Assembly: GCF_039545795.1 (NCBI RefSeq)
Contig: NZ_CP154260.1
Span: forward strand, 2,485,001-2,549,000
Direction of reading: 5' to 3'
From: Chitinophaga niabensis
GTDB taxonomy: Bacteria > Bacteroidota > Bacteroidia > Chitinophagales > Chitinophagaceae
DNA length: 64,000 bases
Positions 1 to 8,201 of this stretch are shown here, piece after piece; positions within the stretch are counted from its first letter, which is position 1, and each line of letters begins with the position of its first letter. The position numbers were made by a program, and so were the translations under genes. The notes under the pieces are model-generated. The model worked only from the letters and a program-made list of their open reading frames with translations. It had not been told where the DNA came from and made no database searches.

Positions 1-2
1 GC

Positions 3-707
3 AAACTGGTGGAAACATTTTCCGGGTTCAGGATTCCTGTTAATAAACCGGTAGTGGGAGAGAACGTGTTCACGCAAACGGCGGGTATTCATGCAGACGG
101 TGATAAAAAGAACAAACTATATTTCAGTGACCTGATCCCTGAACGTTTTGGCCGCACACGTAAATACGCTTTGGGCAAAACCAGCGGAAAAGCGAACATT
201 GAGAATAACCTGCAGCAACTGGGCCTGCAACTCTCTGATCCTGATCTGAAAAAGGTAACACAACGGATCATTGAACTGGGCGATAAAAAGGAAGTGGTAA
301 CACAGGCAGACCTGCCTTACATTATTTCCGATGTGCTGGACAGTAATACTATTGAAGAAAAGGTAACGGTGCTGGATTATGTGCTCACGCATTCTAAAAC
401 CCTCAAACCTTCTGTAACCCTGCGGATCGCTATATCAGATGAGATCTTTGAAGAACATTCCCAGGGAGACGGGCAGTATGATGCGTTCATGAATGCACTA
501 AAGAAAGTATATAAGAAGCTGAAGAAGGACCTGCCTTTGCTTACGGACTATACTGTACGTATTCCTCCCGGTGGTAAAAGTGATGCACTCTGCGAAACTA
601 TCATTACCTGGCGGCATAATATCAAAGAGTTTAAAACACGCGGACTGGATAGTGATCAGACGGTGTCTGCCATCAAGGCCACGCAAAAAATGCTGAACTT
701 AATTTAA
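3..707 (+). CDS. leuA: 2-isopropylmalate synthase family protein, C-terminal part (5' truncated)
   Basis: Only the last 234 codons are in the window. The frame is open to the left edge, so the GTG at 9 is an internal Val codon, not a start. The fragment begins at the end of the catalytic barrel, with the TAGIHADG motif typical of the LeuA/homocitrate synthase family. It continues through the linker into a C-terminal domain of about 130 residues resembling the LeuA allosteric/dimerisation domain. LeuA condenses acetyl-CoA with 2-oxoisovalerate in the first step of leucine synthesis, and leuB lies 2.2 kb downstream on the same strand, which supports that role. A citramalate synthase-like or other LeuA-paralogue activity cannot be excluded without the catalytic half. 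Confidence 0.85.
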   Translation, partial: KLVETFSGFRIPVNKPVVGENVFTQTAGIHADGDKKNKLYFSDLIPERFGRTRKYALGKTSGKANIENNLQQLGLQLSDPDLKKVTQRIIELGDKKEVVTQADLPYIISDVLDSNTIEEKVTVLDYVLTHSKTLKPSVTLRIAISDEIFEEHSQGDGQYDAFMNALKKVYKKLKKDLPLLTDYTVRIPPGGKSDALCETIITWRHNIKEFKTRGLDSDQTVSAIKATQKMLNLI

Positions 708-724
708 GGAATAAACTCTCCTGT

Positions 725-761
725 AAAAAACCTGAACAGATATTTTCTGTTCAGGTTTTTT
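725..761 (+). terminator. Rho-independent terminator after leuA
   Basis: A perfect 16-bp inverted repeat (arms 725-740 and 746-761, core CCTGAACAGA, 5-nt loop) begins in A residues and ends in a T run. It lies 18 bp after the leuA stop and separates leuA from the next gene. Confidence 0.9.
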
Positions 762-844
762 ATTTAATTTAATACTACAATTAGCGAGGCAAGAGTACTA
801 AAGCTCCAACATCTATTTATTCTAATTACCCTAAACCCTTTCAA

Positions 845-2224
845 ATGAAGAAAGCCCTTCTTAACCCATGGCTCCGAACGCTGTTTTCGGTTAGCTCCCT
901 CATTATCCTGCTTACAATAGGCTGTCAGAAAAACAAAGAGGATACAAAGACGCCTGTTGACACTTCAGTTGCTGCATACCTGTCCCTTCCCGATGGTGCA
1001 GACGAAAGATTACCATTGCTGCTGAAGCATATTAAAGCAGAGGAAACCCGTACCCCTTTCTTAGCAGGCATTGTGAAGAAATATGGCAAACCGGTATGGG
1101 ATAAAGGTATTATCGACAAACGTGGTGAAACCACACTGTACGCCATTCCCCTGAAACCGGAAGGTAAAAGTCTTACCGGTGCCATCGTGTTTGAACTGGA
1201 TGCGCAAATGCGGTTCAAAGTGTATGAAAACCACAATTTCATCCGTTACGGCTCCAGCAATAAAAATGGCGCAGTGAACGGTAGAAAAGTGCGTAACCTG
1301 ATGATGGCGCTAAACTTCAGGCTTCCACCTGATGATCCCGGCGAAGGATTTGATCCCGTTCCTCCTGAAGATTGTGTAAACAGCATAAGGGAAGCTGAAA
1401 TGCTGGCAGCAGCCAGGGCAGCTAATCCTGGCAAAGAAATGCATTTGCAGTACAGGATGCTGGAAGTTACAACCTGTTATTCCTGGACAACATGTGCCGG
1501 TGATGGCAATGGTAATTGCGTTGGCGAGATCTATTATCACCAGGAATGCTTCACAGAAACTTTCTGGCTGCCGGATTACGGAAGTGGAAGTGGCGGCGGA
1601 GGAGGAGATGGTGGTGATATCGGAGGCGGCGGAGGCGGAGGAAGTAGTGGCGGTGGTAGCAATCCTGCCCCGGACCCTGATCCCTGCCATGTTGAAGATC
1701 CTCCGCCCGGCGCCCCTGTTCCTGTAGCTGAAGAAGATAAGCTGGCACCTCCATGTGCTTCTTCCTTTAACATGGTAAGGCAGGACAGCTGGCAATCCGC
1801 TGTAGTGACCGGTTATCGCTTTGGATTGTTCAACCGCTCAGGCAATGGGCTGGATTACTATATAGAAATAGGTACCATGGAAGTAGGCTTACCTTACATT
1901 GCTTACAATGGCAACATCATTCATCATAGTACGGCCCAGGCCATGATCACGCAAGCGGCTACATTGGCTGAAGCAGAAGTGCTTGCGGTATTGAACGCAA
2001 GCCTGATTCTCAATCCCCGAACGCTGCCCGGCCAGATCGACAACGGTCACTATAAACGATTGTTTAAAGAAGCATTGAAAGTGAACCTGGACCGTTTCCT
2101 GCAAGTTGATTATTACGATGGGCAAAATGTTAAGCCCAGCCGGGTTGGCTATGATTCGGCCAGTTTCGGATTAAAAGATGCCACAAAGTACAGGCCACTT
2201 CAATATAAAGGAAGAGATTGCTGA
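845..2224 (+). CDS. Lipoprotein of unknown function with glycine-rich linker
   Basis: 459 residues, not recognised. The N-terminus is a lipoprotein signal: MKK, a hydrophobic stretch, then LTIGC with Cys27 as the likely acylated residue, so the protein should be anchored in a cell-envelope membrane. Residues about 40-240 form an alpha/beta-looking domain with several Cys in its second half. A Gly/Ser-rich stretch of about 30 residues follows, then a Pro/Asp-rich hinge and a compact C-terminal domain of about 150 residues. That last domain ends in a Tyr-rich segment and a terminal Cys. The layout (lipobox, domain, flexible linker, separate C-terminal domain) suggests a surface-displayed C-terminal domain. 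A secreted effector-like role is possible but unsupported. It is flanked by terminators and is probably transcribed alone. Confidence 0.8.
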   Translation: MKKALLNPWLRTLFSVSSLIILLTIGCQKNKEDTKTPVDTSVAAYLSLPDGADERLPLLLKHIKAEETRTPFLAGIVKKYGKPVWDKGIIDKRGETTLYAIPLKPEGKSLTGAIVFELDAQMRFKVYENHNFIRYGSSNKNGAVNGRKVRNLMMALNFRLPPDDPGEGFDPVPPEDCVNSIREAEMLAAARAANPGKEMHLQYRMLEVTTCYSWTTCAGDGNGNCVGEIYYHQECFTETFWLPDYGSGSGGGGGDGGDIGGGGGGGSSGGGSNPAPDPDPCHVEDPPPGAPVPVAEEDKLAPPCASSFNMVRQDSWQSAVVTGYRFGLFNRSGNGLDYYIEIGTMEVGLPYIAYNGNIIHHSTAQAMITQAATLAEAEVLAVLNASLILNPRTLPGQIDNGHYKRLFKEALKVNLDRFLQVDYYDGQNVKPSRVGYDSASFGLKDATKYRPLQYKGRDC

Positions 2225-2234
2225 TCATTAAACG

Positions 2235-2260
2235 AGCAGGCACCTCCGGGTGTCTGCTTT
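2235..2260 (+). terminator. Hairpin terminator after the Gly-rich lipoprotein gene
   Basis: A 10-bp stem (2235-2244 and 2249-2258, one G-T pair) with a TCCG loop is followed by a short T run. A GTG codon at 2250 that could extend the next gene lies inside this hairpin, which argues for the downstream ATG as the true start. Confidence 0.7.
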
Positions 2261-2267
2261 TACTGTT

Positions 2268-2858
2268 ATGATGCGAATTTGCCGGTCTATCCTATATTCT
2301 TTAATTTGTATAATCATCCCGGTAACACTTACCGGCCAAAAGACAACTATGCTCCATGATCACGGCATTGGAGAGATCCACCTAGGCAAAAAGATAACAG
2401 ACCAGAAAGATGTGATCCCGTTCCGGGATTTTAAGCAGGCCGGGGATTACGTTGTAAGCCCTGCTGCTTCCTCTTTCTACTATTTCACCGGGGATATCCT
2501 CAAAGCCACAGACAGCATTGAACTCCTGCTGGCGATTGAGCATATCTTCATTGGCGTGGATAAAAACGACAGGATTAATATCATCATCGTTCATTTCTTC
2601 AGCAAACAGGAGCAGGATGTACCTGCTGTGCTTACTAAAAATTACGGCCAGCCCAGCTCTTTATCTGATATACAGGTAGAAGGTATGCCCGTACGGCAGC
2701 ATATTTTCTGGAATACGGCAGACCGGGAGATGCAGATCGGGTATTCCAGTGCCACAGCCGGAGATGATACCACCTATCCCATGATGGTTTATACCCGCAC
2801 GCGCGAACTCTCCCTGCTGCGTGACTATGCCATTGTAAAACGGACCTGGCAGTTCTGA
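2268..2858 (+). CDS. Secreted protein of unknown function
   Basis: About 196 residues. I place the start at ATG 2268 (a second ATG follows at 2271), not the GTG at 2250, because the GTG is buried in a terminator hairpin and the ATG gives a clean Sec signal: positive residues, a hydrophobic core, then cleavage near LTGQ. The mature part begins with an HGIG-containing strand and reads as a mixed alpha/beta domain. No Cys pairs, lipobox or catalytic motif are visible. It lies directly upstream of leuB on the same strand but has no recognisable link to leucine synthesis. The family is not recognised. Confidence 0.7.
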   Translation: MMRICRSILYSLICIIIPVTLTGQKTTMLHDHGIGEIHLGKKITDQKDVIPFRDFKQAGDYVVSPAASSFYYFTGDILKATDSIELLLAIEHIFIGVDKNDRINIIIVHFFSKQEQDVPAVLTKNYGQPSSLSDIQVEGMPVRQHIFWNTADREMQIGYSSATAGDDTTYPMMVYTRTRELSLLRDYAIVKRTWQF

Positions 2859-2925
2859 TTTTATTCCTATTAAAATACAGATCTACTGCGTATCTTGGGC
2901 CGGAATTTTTGTTCAAAACAATAGC

Positions 2926-3999
2926 ATGGCAACTAAACATATTTTAATTGTTCCGGGCGATGGCATCGGGCAGGAAGTTACCGCAGTCGGTAAAAAGGTT
3001 TTAGATAAAGTAGCGGCTAAGTTTGGCCATACTTTTACTTATGATGAAGCACTGATAGGCCACGTGGCTATTGAAGCCACAGGTAATCCTTTACCGGATG
3101 AATCCCTGGAAAAGATGCGTAAGTCTGATGCTGTATTATTCGGCGCGGTAGGGCATCCTAAATATGATAATGATCCTTCTGCTAAAGTAAGACCGGAACA
3201 AGGCCTGCTGAAAATGCGGAAAGAACTGGGTTTGTATGCGAATCTCCGCCCCATTAAATTATTTGATGAGCTGTTAGGGGCTTCCAGCATTAAACCGGAA
3301 ATATTAAAAGGTGCAGATATCCTGTTCTTTCGTGAACTCACCGGCGATATTTACTTTGGTGAAAAAGGCCGGAAGAATAATGGCGATACTGCCTATGATA
3401 TTGCAGAATACAGTCGCTTTGAAGTAGAGCGTATTGCCCGTAAAGCTTTTGATGCTGCACGTACCCGCCGCAAGAAACTCTGCTCTGTAGATAAAGCAAA
3501 TGTGATTGAAACATCCCGTCTCTGGAGAGAAGTGGTACAAAAGATCGCTTTGGAATATCCTGATGTGGAAGTAGAGCATCAGTTTGTGGATGCTACCGCC
3601 ATGTTGCTGATCAAAGATCCTAAACGTTTTGACGTGGTGGTAACGGCTAACCTGTTTGGCGATATCCTCACAGATGAAGCTTCACAGATAGCAGGTTCCA
3701 TGGGTATGCTGGCTTCCGCGTCTATTGGAGACGGTACCGGCGTTTATGAACCTATTCACGGTTCTGCACATGATATTACCGGTAAGGGTGTGGCCAATCC
3801 GTTGGCGTCTATCCTGTCTGCCGCCTTATTGCTGGATATTTCCTTTGGCATGAAAGCAGAATCCGAGCTGGTGATCAGTGCGGTAGATAAAGTATTAAAA
3901 GAAGGTTTCCGCACCAGGGATATTGCAGACAGCACTACACCTGCGGATAAAATATTAGGTACGGAAGCAATGGGAGCCGAAGTACTGAAGTTCCTCTAA
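2926..3999 (+). CDS. leuB: 3-isopropylmalate dehydrogenase
   Basis: 357 residues, normal length for LeuB. It oxidatively decarboxylates 3-isopropylmalate with NAD+, the third step of leucine synthesis, in the cytoplasm. Visible hallmarks are the N-terminal LIVPGDGIGQEV, a substrate loop with FRELTGDIYFGEKG, a Lys/Asn segment around DKANVIETSRLWREV, the metal-site block ANLFGDILTDEASQIAGSMG, and the NAD-site motif YEPIHGSAHDITGKGVANP. Together these distinguish it from isocitrate dehydrogenase. A terminator follows. It shares strand and pathway with the leuA fragment, although two unrelated secreted-protein genes lie between them. Confidence 0.97.
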   Translation: MATKHILIVPGDGIGQEVTAVGKKVLDKVAAKFGHTFTYDEALIGHVAIEATGNPLPDESLEKMRKSDAVLFGAVGHPKYDNDPSAKVRPEQGLLKMRKELGLYANLRPIKLFDELLGASSIKPEILKGADILFFRELTGDIYFGEKGRKNNGDTAYDIAEYSRFEVERIARKAFDAARTRRKKLCSVDKANVIETSRLWREVVQKIALEYPDVEVEHQFVDATAMLLIKDPKRFDVVVTANLFGDILTDEASQIAGSMGMLASASIGDGTGVYEPIHGSAHDITGKGVANPLASILSAALLLDISFGMKAESELVISAVDKVLKEGFRTRDIADSTTPADKILGTEAMGAEVLKFL

Positions 4000-4018
4000 T
4001 CGTTTTGTAAAGAGAAAG

Positions 4019-4047
4019 CCCGGATAACGATGTTGTCCGGGTTTTTT
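4019..4047 (+). terminator. Terminator after leuB
   Basis: A 10-bp stem (4019-4028 and 4032-4041, one G-T pair) with a 3-nt loop is followed by six T residues. The next gene, on the opposite strand, ends at 4046, inside the T run. Confidence 0.85.
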
Positions 4048-4501
4048 ATTTATTCTTTAGCTGCGCCCAGGGAGTTCTGATCCCCAGTAACTTTCCAAGG
4101 AAGAGTGCCAAAGGTATCAATTCATACCTGAAGATCCCCGGCGCGGCAGACATGGCATAGGAACAGAGTGTAATGCCAATCAGCGCATCTACGATGGCGA
4201 TATCAATAGCCCAGTCATTTTCAGTCAGCAGCGCGTAGGCTGTAAATGCATTGAAGAGGATAACGCTGGCTAAGATGATGCCGGCAGGAGAGAAAACATC
4301 TCTTGCAGTGATGCCATATGCATCAAAGTACACATTGTCGCTACCCGTCAGCGTCATAATAAATGCAATGGGAACAGTAATGATACCAAGCATAAAGAGC
4401 CAGTTGCAGTACCTGATCCACCATGGAAGAAGGTCGGTTCTGTTTGGTTCTATATCATGCTCCAGGTTGGGTTCTATATCATGCTCAAATGCGGCGGCCA
4501 T
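4046..4501 (-). CDS. Small multi-pass membrane protein of unknown function
   Basis: 151 residues. The N-terminal 20 residues carry a tandem octapeptide repeat (EHDIEPNL then EHDIEPNR), encoded by a 24-bp direct repeat. Three or four hydrophobic segments follow: about 33-52 (LFMLGIITVPIAFIMTL), 72-92, 96-115, and possibly 124-140. The C-terminus is short and basic. No signal peptide, enzyme motif or named domain is recognised. It is divergent from the NamZ gene (78 bp between starts) and convergent with leuB. Possibly an integral inner-membrane protein of a Bacteroidota-specific family. Confidence 0.7.
   Translation of the reverse strand: MAAAFEHDIEPNLEHDIEPNRTDLLPWWIRYCNWLFMLGIITVPIAFIMTLTGSDNVYFDAYGITARDVFSPAGIILASVILFNAFTAYALLTENDWAIDIAIVDALIGITLCSYAMSAAPGIFRYELIPLALFLGKLLGIRTPWAQLKNK
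4446..4486. repeat. 24-bp tandem duplication coding for EHDIEPN
   Basis: The 17-bp segment GGTTCTATATCATGCTC occurs at 4446-4462 and again at 4470-4486, a period of 24 bp. It duplicates eight residues at the N-terminus of the membrane protein without breaking the frame, and looks like a recent slippage duplication. Confidence 0.85.
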
Positions 4502-4579
4502 AAGCAGGGAGATTTGTTACATTAAGTTACGAAATGTTTCAATAATTTATATCTTTATCAGATCATCAACCAGATTCCC

Positions 4580-5761
4580 ATGCGTCTACGTTTTGCGCTA
4601 TTGCTCATAGCCCTTCCTTTTGTCAGTTTAGCAAAAGACCCCATCCTTACGGGGGCTGACCAGTTATCCGCTTACCTGCCTTCCCTGAAAGGGAAAAAGG
4701 TGGGCATGTTAGTGAACCAGACATCCCTGATCGGCGGTAAGTCCATCGTGGACAGCCTGCTCGCTTTAGGCGTGAACATTAAAATGATCTTTGGCCCGGA
4801 ACATGGTTTTCGTGCAAATGCCAGTAACGGCGCAAAGGTGGCGGATGAAATAGATGCCAAAACGGGCATTCCCATTATCTCTTTATACGGCGCCCGCAAG
4901 AAACCAACTAAAAAGGAACTGGATGCGCTGGACATCATGATCTTTGATATCCAGGACGTAGGCTGCCGTTTCTACACAAATATCAATACCCTGAGGGACA
5001 TCATGGAAGCCTGTGCTGAAAACGGCAAGGAACTGATCATCCTGGACAGGCCTAACCCCAATGCCTATGTGGATGGGCCTATATTGGATATGAAGTATAA
5101 ATCCGGCATCGGGCAGTTTCCCATTCCTATCACGCATGGCATGACGGTTGGGGAATTTGCGCAGATGGTGAACGGAGAAGGATGGATGGCCGGTAAAGTA
5201 AAATGTAAGATTAAGATCATCAAGGTAAAGAACTGGACGCACAACATGGATTACACTTTGCCTGTAGGTCCTTCGCCTAACCTGAATACACAGCAGTCGG
5301 TATTACTTTATCCCTCCCTGTGTTTATTTGAAGGTACCATCATCAGCCAGGGACGTGGTACACATATGCCTTTTACGGTTTTGGGTGCACCTTTATTAAA
5401 AGGGATCTATCCCTTTACTTTTACCCCTGTGAGCATCCCCGGTAAATCTGAAACACCATTACACCAGGATAAGGCCTGTTACGGGCTGGACCTGAGGAAT
5501 TATAATACTGCAGCGATCCGTAAAGCGGGTAAGGTGCATATTGCCTGGATGATAGAAATGTACAAAGCTTATCCTGATAAGGCGAAGTTTTTTGACAGAT
5601 CACAGAGCAAACAAATGGGTAATATCGATTTTCTGGCAGGGGTTGCTCAATTTAAAGAACAGATCATAGCGGGGAAAAGTGAGGAAGAAATTCGCCAAAG
5701 TTGGGAACCGGGATTGAGCAATTATAAGAAGATGCGTAAAAAGTATCTTTTATACCCCTGA
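4580..5761 (+). CDS. namZ: Exo-beta-N-acetylmuramidase NamZ-like (DUF1343) protein
   Basis: 393 residues, the usual length for the DUF1343 family, whose characterised member NamZ removes terminal MurNAc from peptidoglycan fragments. A Sec signal peptide (FALLLIALPFVSLA) directs export, so the protein should work in the periplasm in cell-wall turnover. Family hallmarks are VGMLVNQTSL (41-50), the catalytic-site motif FGPEHGFR (71-78), MIFDIQDVGCRFYT, LDRPNPNAYVDGP and the TVGEFAQMVNGE block. The start is the ATG preceding the signal peptide. It is monocistronic, between a divergent membrane-protein gene and a terminator. The gene symbol rests on the family; substrate specificity is not visible from sequence. 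Confidence 0.88.
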   Translation: MRLRFALLLIALPFVSLAKDPILTGADQLSAYLPSLKGKKVGMLVNQTSLIGGKSIVDSLLALGVNIKMIFGPEHGFRANASNGAKVADEIDAKTGIPIISLYGARKKPTKKELDALDIMIFDIQDVGCRFYTNINTLRDIMEACAENGKELIILDRPNPNAYVDGPILDMKYKSGIGQFPIPITHGMTVGEFAQMVNGEGWMAGKVKCKIKIIKVKNWTHNMDYTLPVGPSPNLNTQQSVLLYPSLCLFEGTIISQGRGTHMPFTVLGAPLLKGIYPFTFTPVSIPGKSETPLHQDKACYGLDLRNYNTAAIRKAGKVHIAWMIEMYKAYPDKAKFFDRSQSKQMGNIDFLAGVAQFKEQIIAGKSEEEIRQSWEPGLSNYKKMRKKYLLYP

Positions 5762-5787
5762 TAAACAGCTGTTTATAAGATATTGGA

Positions 5788-5819
5788 AAAACCTGCGCTT
5801 GCCGCAGGTTTTCTTTTTT
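5788..5819 (+). terminator. Terminator after namZ
   Basis: A perfect 10-bp stem (5788-5797 AAAACCTGCG, 5803-5812) with a 5-nt loop is followed by CTTTTTT. Confidence 0.9.
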
Positions 5820-5871
5820 ATAATAAGGCATAGGAATTGTAAAACAGCAGTAGTAGGACAAAAACATTTTC

Positions 5872-7584
5872 ATGGCAGTAAGGAAAAAGAACACCAGATC
5901 TATATTACCGAAAACGCCCACAGGTATAACCGGGCTGGACGAAATAACAATGGGCGGTTTGCCCAAAGGGCGCCCAACCCTTATTTGTGGCGGTGCAGGA
6001 GCAGGAAAAACATTATTTGCTATAGAATTTATTGTGCGGGGTGCTACAGATTATGGTGAGCCAGGTGTGATCGTAACCTTTGAAGAAAAGGCGGAAGATC
6101 TGCAGCAGAACGTATCATCATTGGGATACGACCTGAAGAAGATGCAAAAGGACGGCCTGCTTAGAATGGACTTTGTACATATTGACCGCAGTGAAATAGA
6201 AGAAACAGGGGAATATGACCTGAGCGGCCTGTTCATCCGTTTGAACCATGCCATTGACAGTATTGGTGCAAAACGGGTAGTGCTGGATACCATTGAGAAC
6301 CTTTTTGGTGGTTTAACGAATGAAGGTATCCTGCGGGCAGAACTCCGCAGGCTCTTTGCCTGGTTGAAGGATAAAGATGTAACAGCTGTGATCACCGCGG
6401 AGAAAGGAGATGGTACTTTAACCCGCCACGGGCTGGAAGAATATGTATCTGACTGCGTGATCCTGCTGGATCACAGGGTGATTGAGCAGATCTCTACCCG
6501 CCGTTTAAGAGTCGTAAAATACCGTGGCTCAGAACATGGTACCAATGAATATCCTTTCCTGATAGAGGAAGATGGCATTTCCGTATTACCCATCACCTCT
6601 TTGAAACTGGATAACAAGGTTTCCTCCCAAAGAGTATCTTCCGGCATTACGGGAATGGATCAGATGATGGATGGCAAAGGGTTTTTCCGTGGCAGTTCTA
6701 TACTGATATCCGGAACAGCAGGAACAGGTAAAACAAGTATTGCTGCTAATTTTGTAGATGCTGCGTGTAAAAGGAAAGAGCGCTGTCTTTATTTTGCCTT
6801 CGAAGAATCGCCCGCACAGATCATCCGAAATATGGGATCCATAGGCCTTAACCTGCAAAAACATGTGGATGCAGGACTGCTGCATTTTCATGCTTCCCGG
6901 CCAACTTTGTACGGACTGGAAATGCACCTGGTGACGATCCATAAAAAGATAGAAGAGTTAAAACCCCGCATTGTTGTGCTGGATCCCATCACTAACCTGA
7001 TCACTGCAGGTCTGATGCCGGAAGTGAAATCCATCCTGATCCGGCTGATCGATTACCTGCAGGTTAACCAGATCACGGTAATGTTTACGGCACTTAATTT
7101 GAACACCGCTGTAAGTGAGCAGACGGATGAGGGAGTATCCTCACTGGTGGATGCCTGGATCATGATCAGGTATATTGAAACCAATGCAGAACGTAACCGG
7201 GGATTACATATCATGAAATCCCGCGGTATGAAGCATTCCAATAAGGTACGTGAATTTATGATCAGTGACGAAGGGCTTGACCTGATGGATGTATATAATG
7301 GCCCGCATGGCGAAATCCTTACAGGCTCTGCCCGGGAGGCACAGCAATTGGTAGAAGTCACCGGTGCTGAAATGCGCAGTTATACCTTAGGCAGGAAAGA
7401 CAAACAGATAGACCGTAAGCGCAAAGTGCTGGAAGCCAAAGTAGCCTCACTGCAGGAAGAATTTGCTACTATTCAGGAAGAACTGTACCAGTCGTATGTG
7501 GAAGAGGATCTTCGCAAGGAGATCATGGAAAAGAACCGTAATCAGTTATCTAAAAAGCGTAGCAATGGCAAAAGAAAAGATTAA
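5872..7584 (+). CDS. kaiC: KaiC-like two-domain ATPase/autokinase
   Basis: 570 residues with two tandem RecA-like KaiC domains. Domain CI (about 15-245) has Walker A GGAGAGKT (40-47), the catalytic Glu pair E71-E72 in VTFEE, and a Walker B-like RVVLDT (135-140). Domain CII (about 255-490) has Walker A GTAGTGKT (281-288), E311-E312 in FEES, and IVVLDP (366-371). Aligned by eye with cyanobacterial KaiC, the phosphosite segment [10 protein letters not shown] gives T418, S423 and S424 where cyanobacteria have T426, S431 and T432, so the second phospho-acceptor is Ser. Instead of the short cyanobacterial A-loop tail there is a charged, probably coiled-coil extension (about 505-565). It is first in a packed cluster with two kaiB genes, a kinase and a receiver; no kaiA is present. 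A stress or signalling hub is as likely as a true clock. Confidence 0.93.
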   Translation: MAVRKKNTRSILPKTPTGITGLDEITMGGLPKGRPTLICGGAGAGKTLFAIEFIVRGATDYGEPGVIVTFEEKAEDLQQNVSSLGYDLKKMQKDGLLRMDFVHIDRSEIEETGEYDLSGLFIRLNHAIDSIGAKRVVLDTIENLFGGLTNEGILRAELRRLFAWLKDKDVTAVITAEKGDGTLTRHGLEEYVSDCVILLDHRVIEQISTRRLRVVKYRGSEHGTNEYPFLIEEDGISVLPITSLKLDNKVSSQRVSSGITGMDQMMDGKGFFRGSSILISGTAGTGKTSIAANFVDAACKRKERCLYFAFEESPAQIIRNMGSIGLNLQKHVDAGLLHFHASRPTLYGLEMHLVTIHKKIEELKPRIVVLDPITNLITAGLMPEVKSILIRLIDYLQVNQITVMFTALNLNTAVSEQTDEGVSSLVDAWIMIRYIETNAERNRGLHIMKSRGMKHSNKVREFMISDEGLDLMDVYNGPHGEILTGSAREAQQLVEVTGAEMRSYTLGRKDKQIDRKRKVLEAKVASLQEEFATIQEELYQSYVEEDLRKEIMEKNRNQLSKKRSNGKRKD

Positions 7585-7876
7585 ACAGGCAAAAGCAGAG
7601 AAATGGGAATTGCGTTTATACATTGCCGGCAATACGCCGAAATCTATGACGGCACTCGCCAATCTGAAAAGATATTGTGAACAACATTTGCAAGATAAAT
7701 ACACCCTTGAAATAATCGATCTCCTGGTGCAGCCGCAACTTGCTGCGGGTGATCAGATCTTTGCGATCCCCACATTGGTACGCAAAGTTCCGGTACCCAT
7801 CCGCAAGATTATAGGCGACTTGTCCAACGAAGAAAAAGTATTGGTTGGACTCAACATCAGACCCATAAAAAAATAA
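7565..7876 (+). CDS. kaiB: KaiB-like protein 1 (canonical type)
   Basis: 103 residues, typical for KaiB. I chose ATG 7565 because the KaiB fold begins shortly after it ([13 protein letters not shown]); the longer upstream reading is KaiC sequence in another frame. KaiB is a thioredoxin-like, fold-switching protein that binds phosphorylated KaiC. Conserved features are YIAGNTP (19-25), [20 protein letters not shown] with its Pro-rich turn, and the near-invariant [16 protein letters not shown] (81-96). The gene overlaps the kaiC 3' end by 20 bp, indicating translational coupling, and is followed one base later by the second kaiB. Confidence 0.92.
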   Translation: MAKEKIKQAKAEKWELRLYIAGNTPKSMTALANLKRYCEQHLQDKYTLEIIDLLVQPQLAAGDQIFAIPTLVRKVPVPIRKIIGDLSNEEKVLVGLNIRPIKK

Positions 7877-7877
7877 G

Positions 7878-8201
7878 ATGCGAAAAAAAGAAGAACAGCA
7901 GTTGAACATCAATCCATCGGCCCCGGAAGCTGAGTTTGTTCTTCGCCTATTTGTAACAGGTGCCTCACCTAATTCTGTACGGGCTATTTCAAACCTGAAA
8001 GAGCTTTGTGAAGAGTATTTGAAGGGGAAGTATTCCCTGGAAGTGATAGACGTGTACCAGGAGACTGCTATAGCACAGCAGGAACAGATTGTGGCACTTC
8101 CCTTGCTGATAAAAAAATATCCATTTCCGGAAAGGCGGATGATCGGAGACTTATCTGATACTGACAAAGTATTAAAAGGCCTTGGTTTAAAAGCTCACTG
8201 A
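7878..8201 (+). CDS. kaiB: KaiB-like protein 2 (divergent paralogue)
   Basis: 107 residues. It shares the KaiB core: LFVTGASPNSVRAISNLKEL, LEVIDVYQ and MIGDLSDTDKVLKGL near the C-terminus. It differs from its neighbour where canonical KaiB has a PTL turn: here it reads ALPLLIKKYPFPERR. It also carries an N-terminal extension of about 18 polar residues. The pair therefore looks like an old duplication with division of labour rather than a recent copy. Its stop overlaps the kinase start (ATGA-type overlap, 8199-8203). It probably binds KaiC or the adjacent kinase; cyanobacterial SasA carries a KaiB-like domain on the kinase itself. Confidence 0.88.
   Translation: MRKKEEQQLNINPSAPEAEFVLRLFVTGASPNSVRAISNLKELCEEYLKGKYSLEVIDVYQETAIAQQEQIVALPLLIKKYPFPERRMIGDLSDTDKVLKGLGLKAH

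Noticed and set aside
1310..1795. 161-codon minus-strand frame opposite the Gly-rich lipoprotein
   Set aside because: It mirrors the Gly/Ser repeat of the plus-strand gene and gives an Ala/Thr/Ser-biased peptide; the plus-strand frame has a lipobox and conventional start.
2250..2252. GTG start for the second secreted protein
   Set aside because: It lies inside a terminator hairpin (2235-2258), and the ATG at 2268 gives a normal signal peptide.
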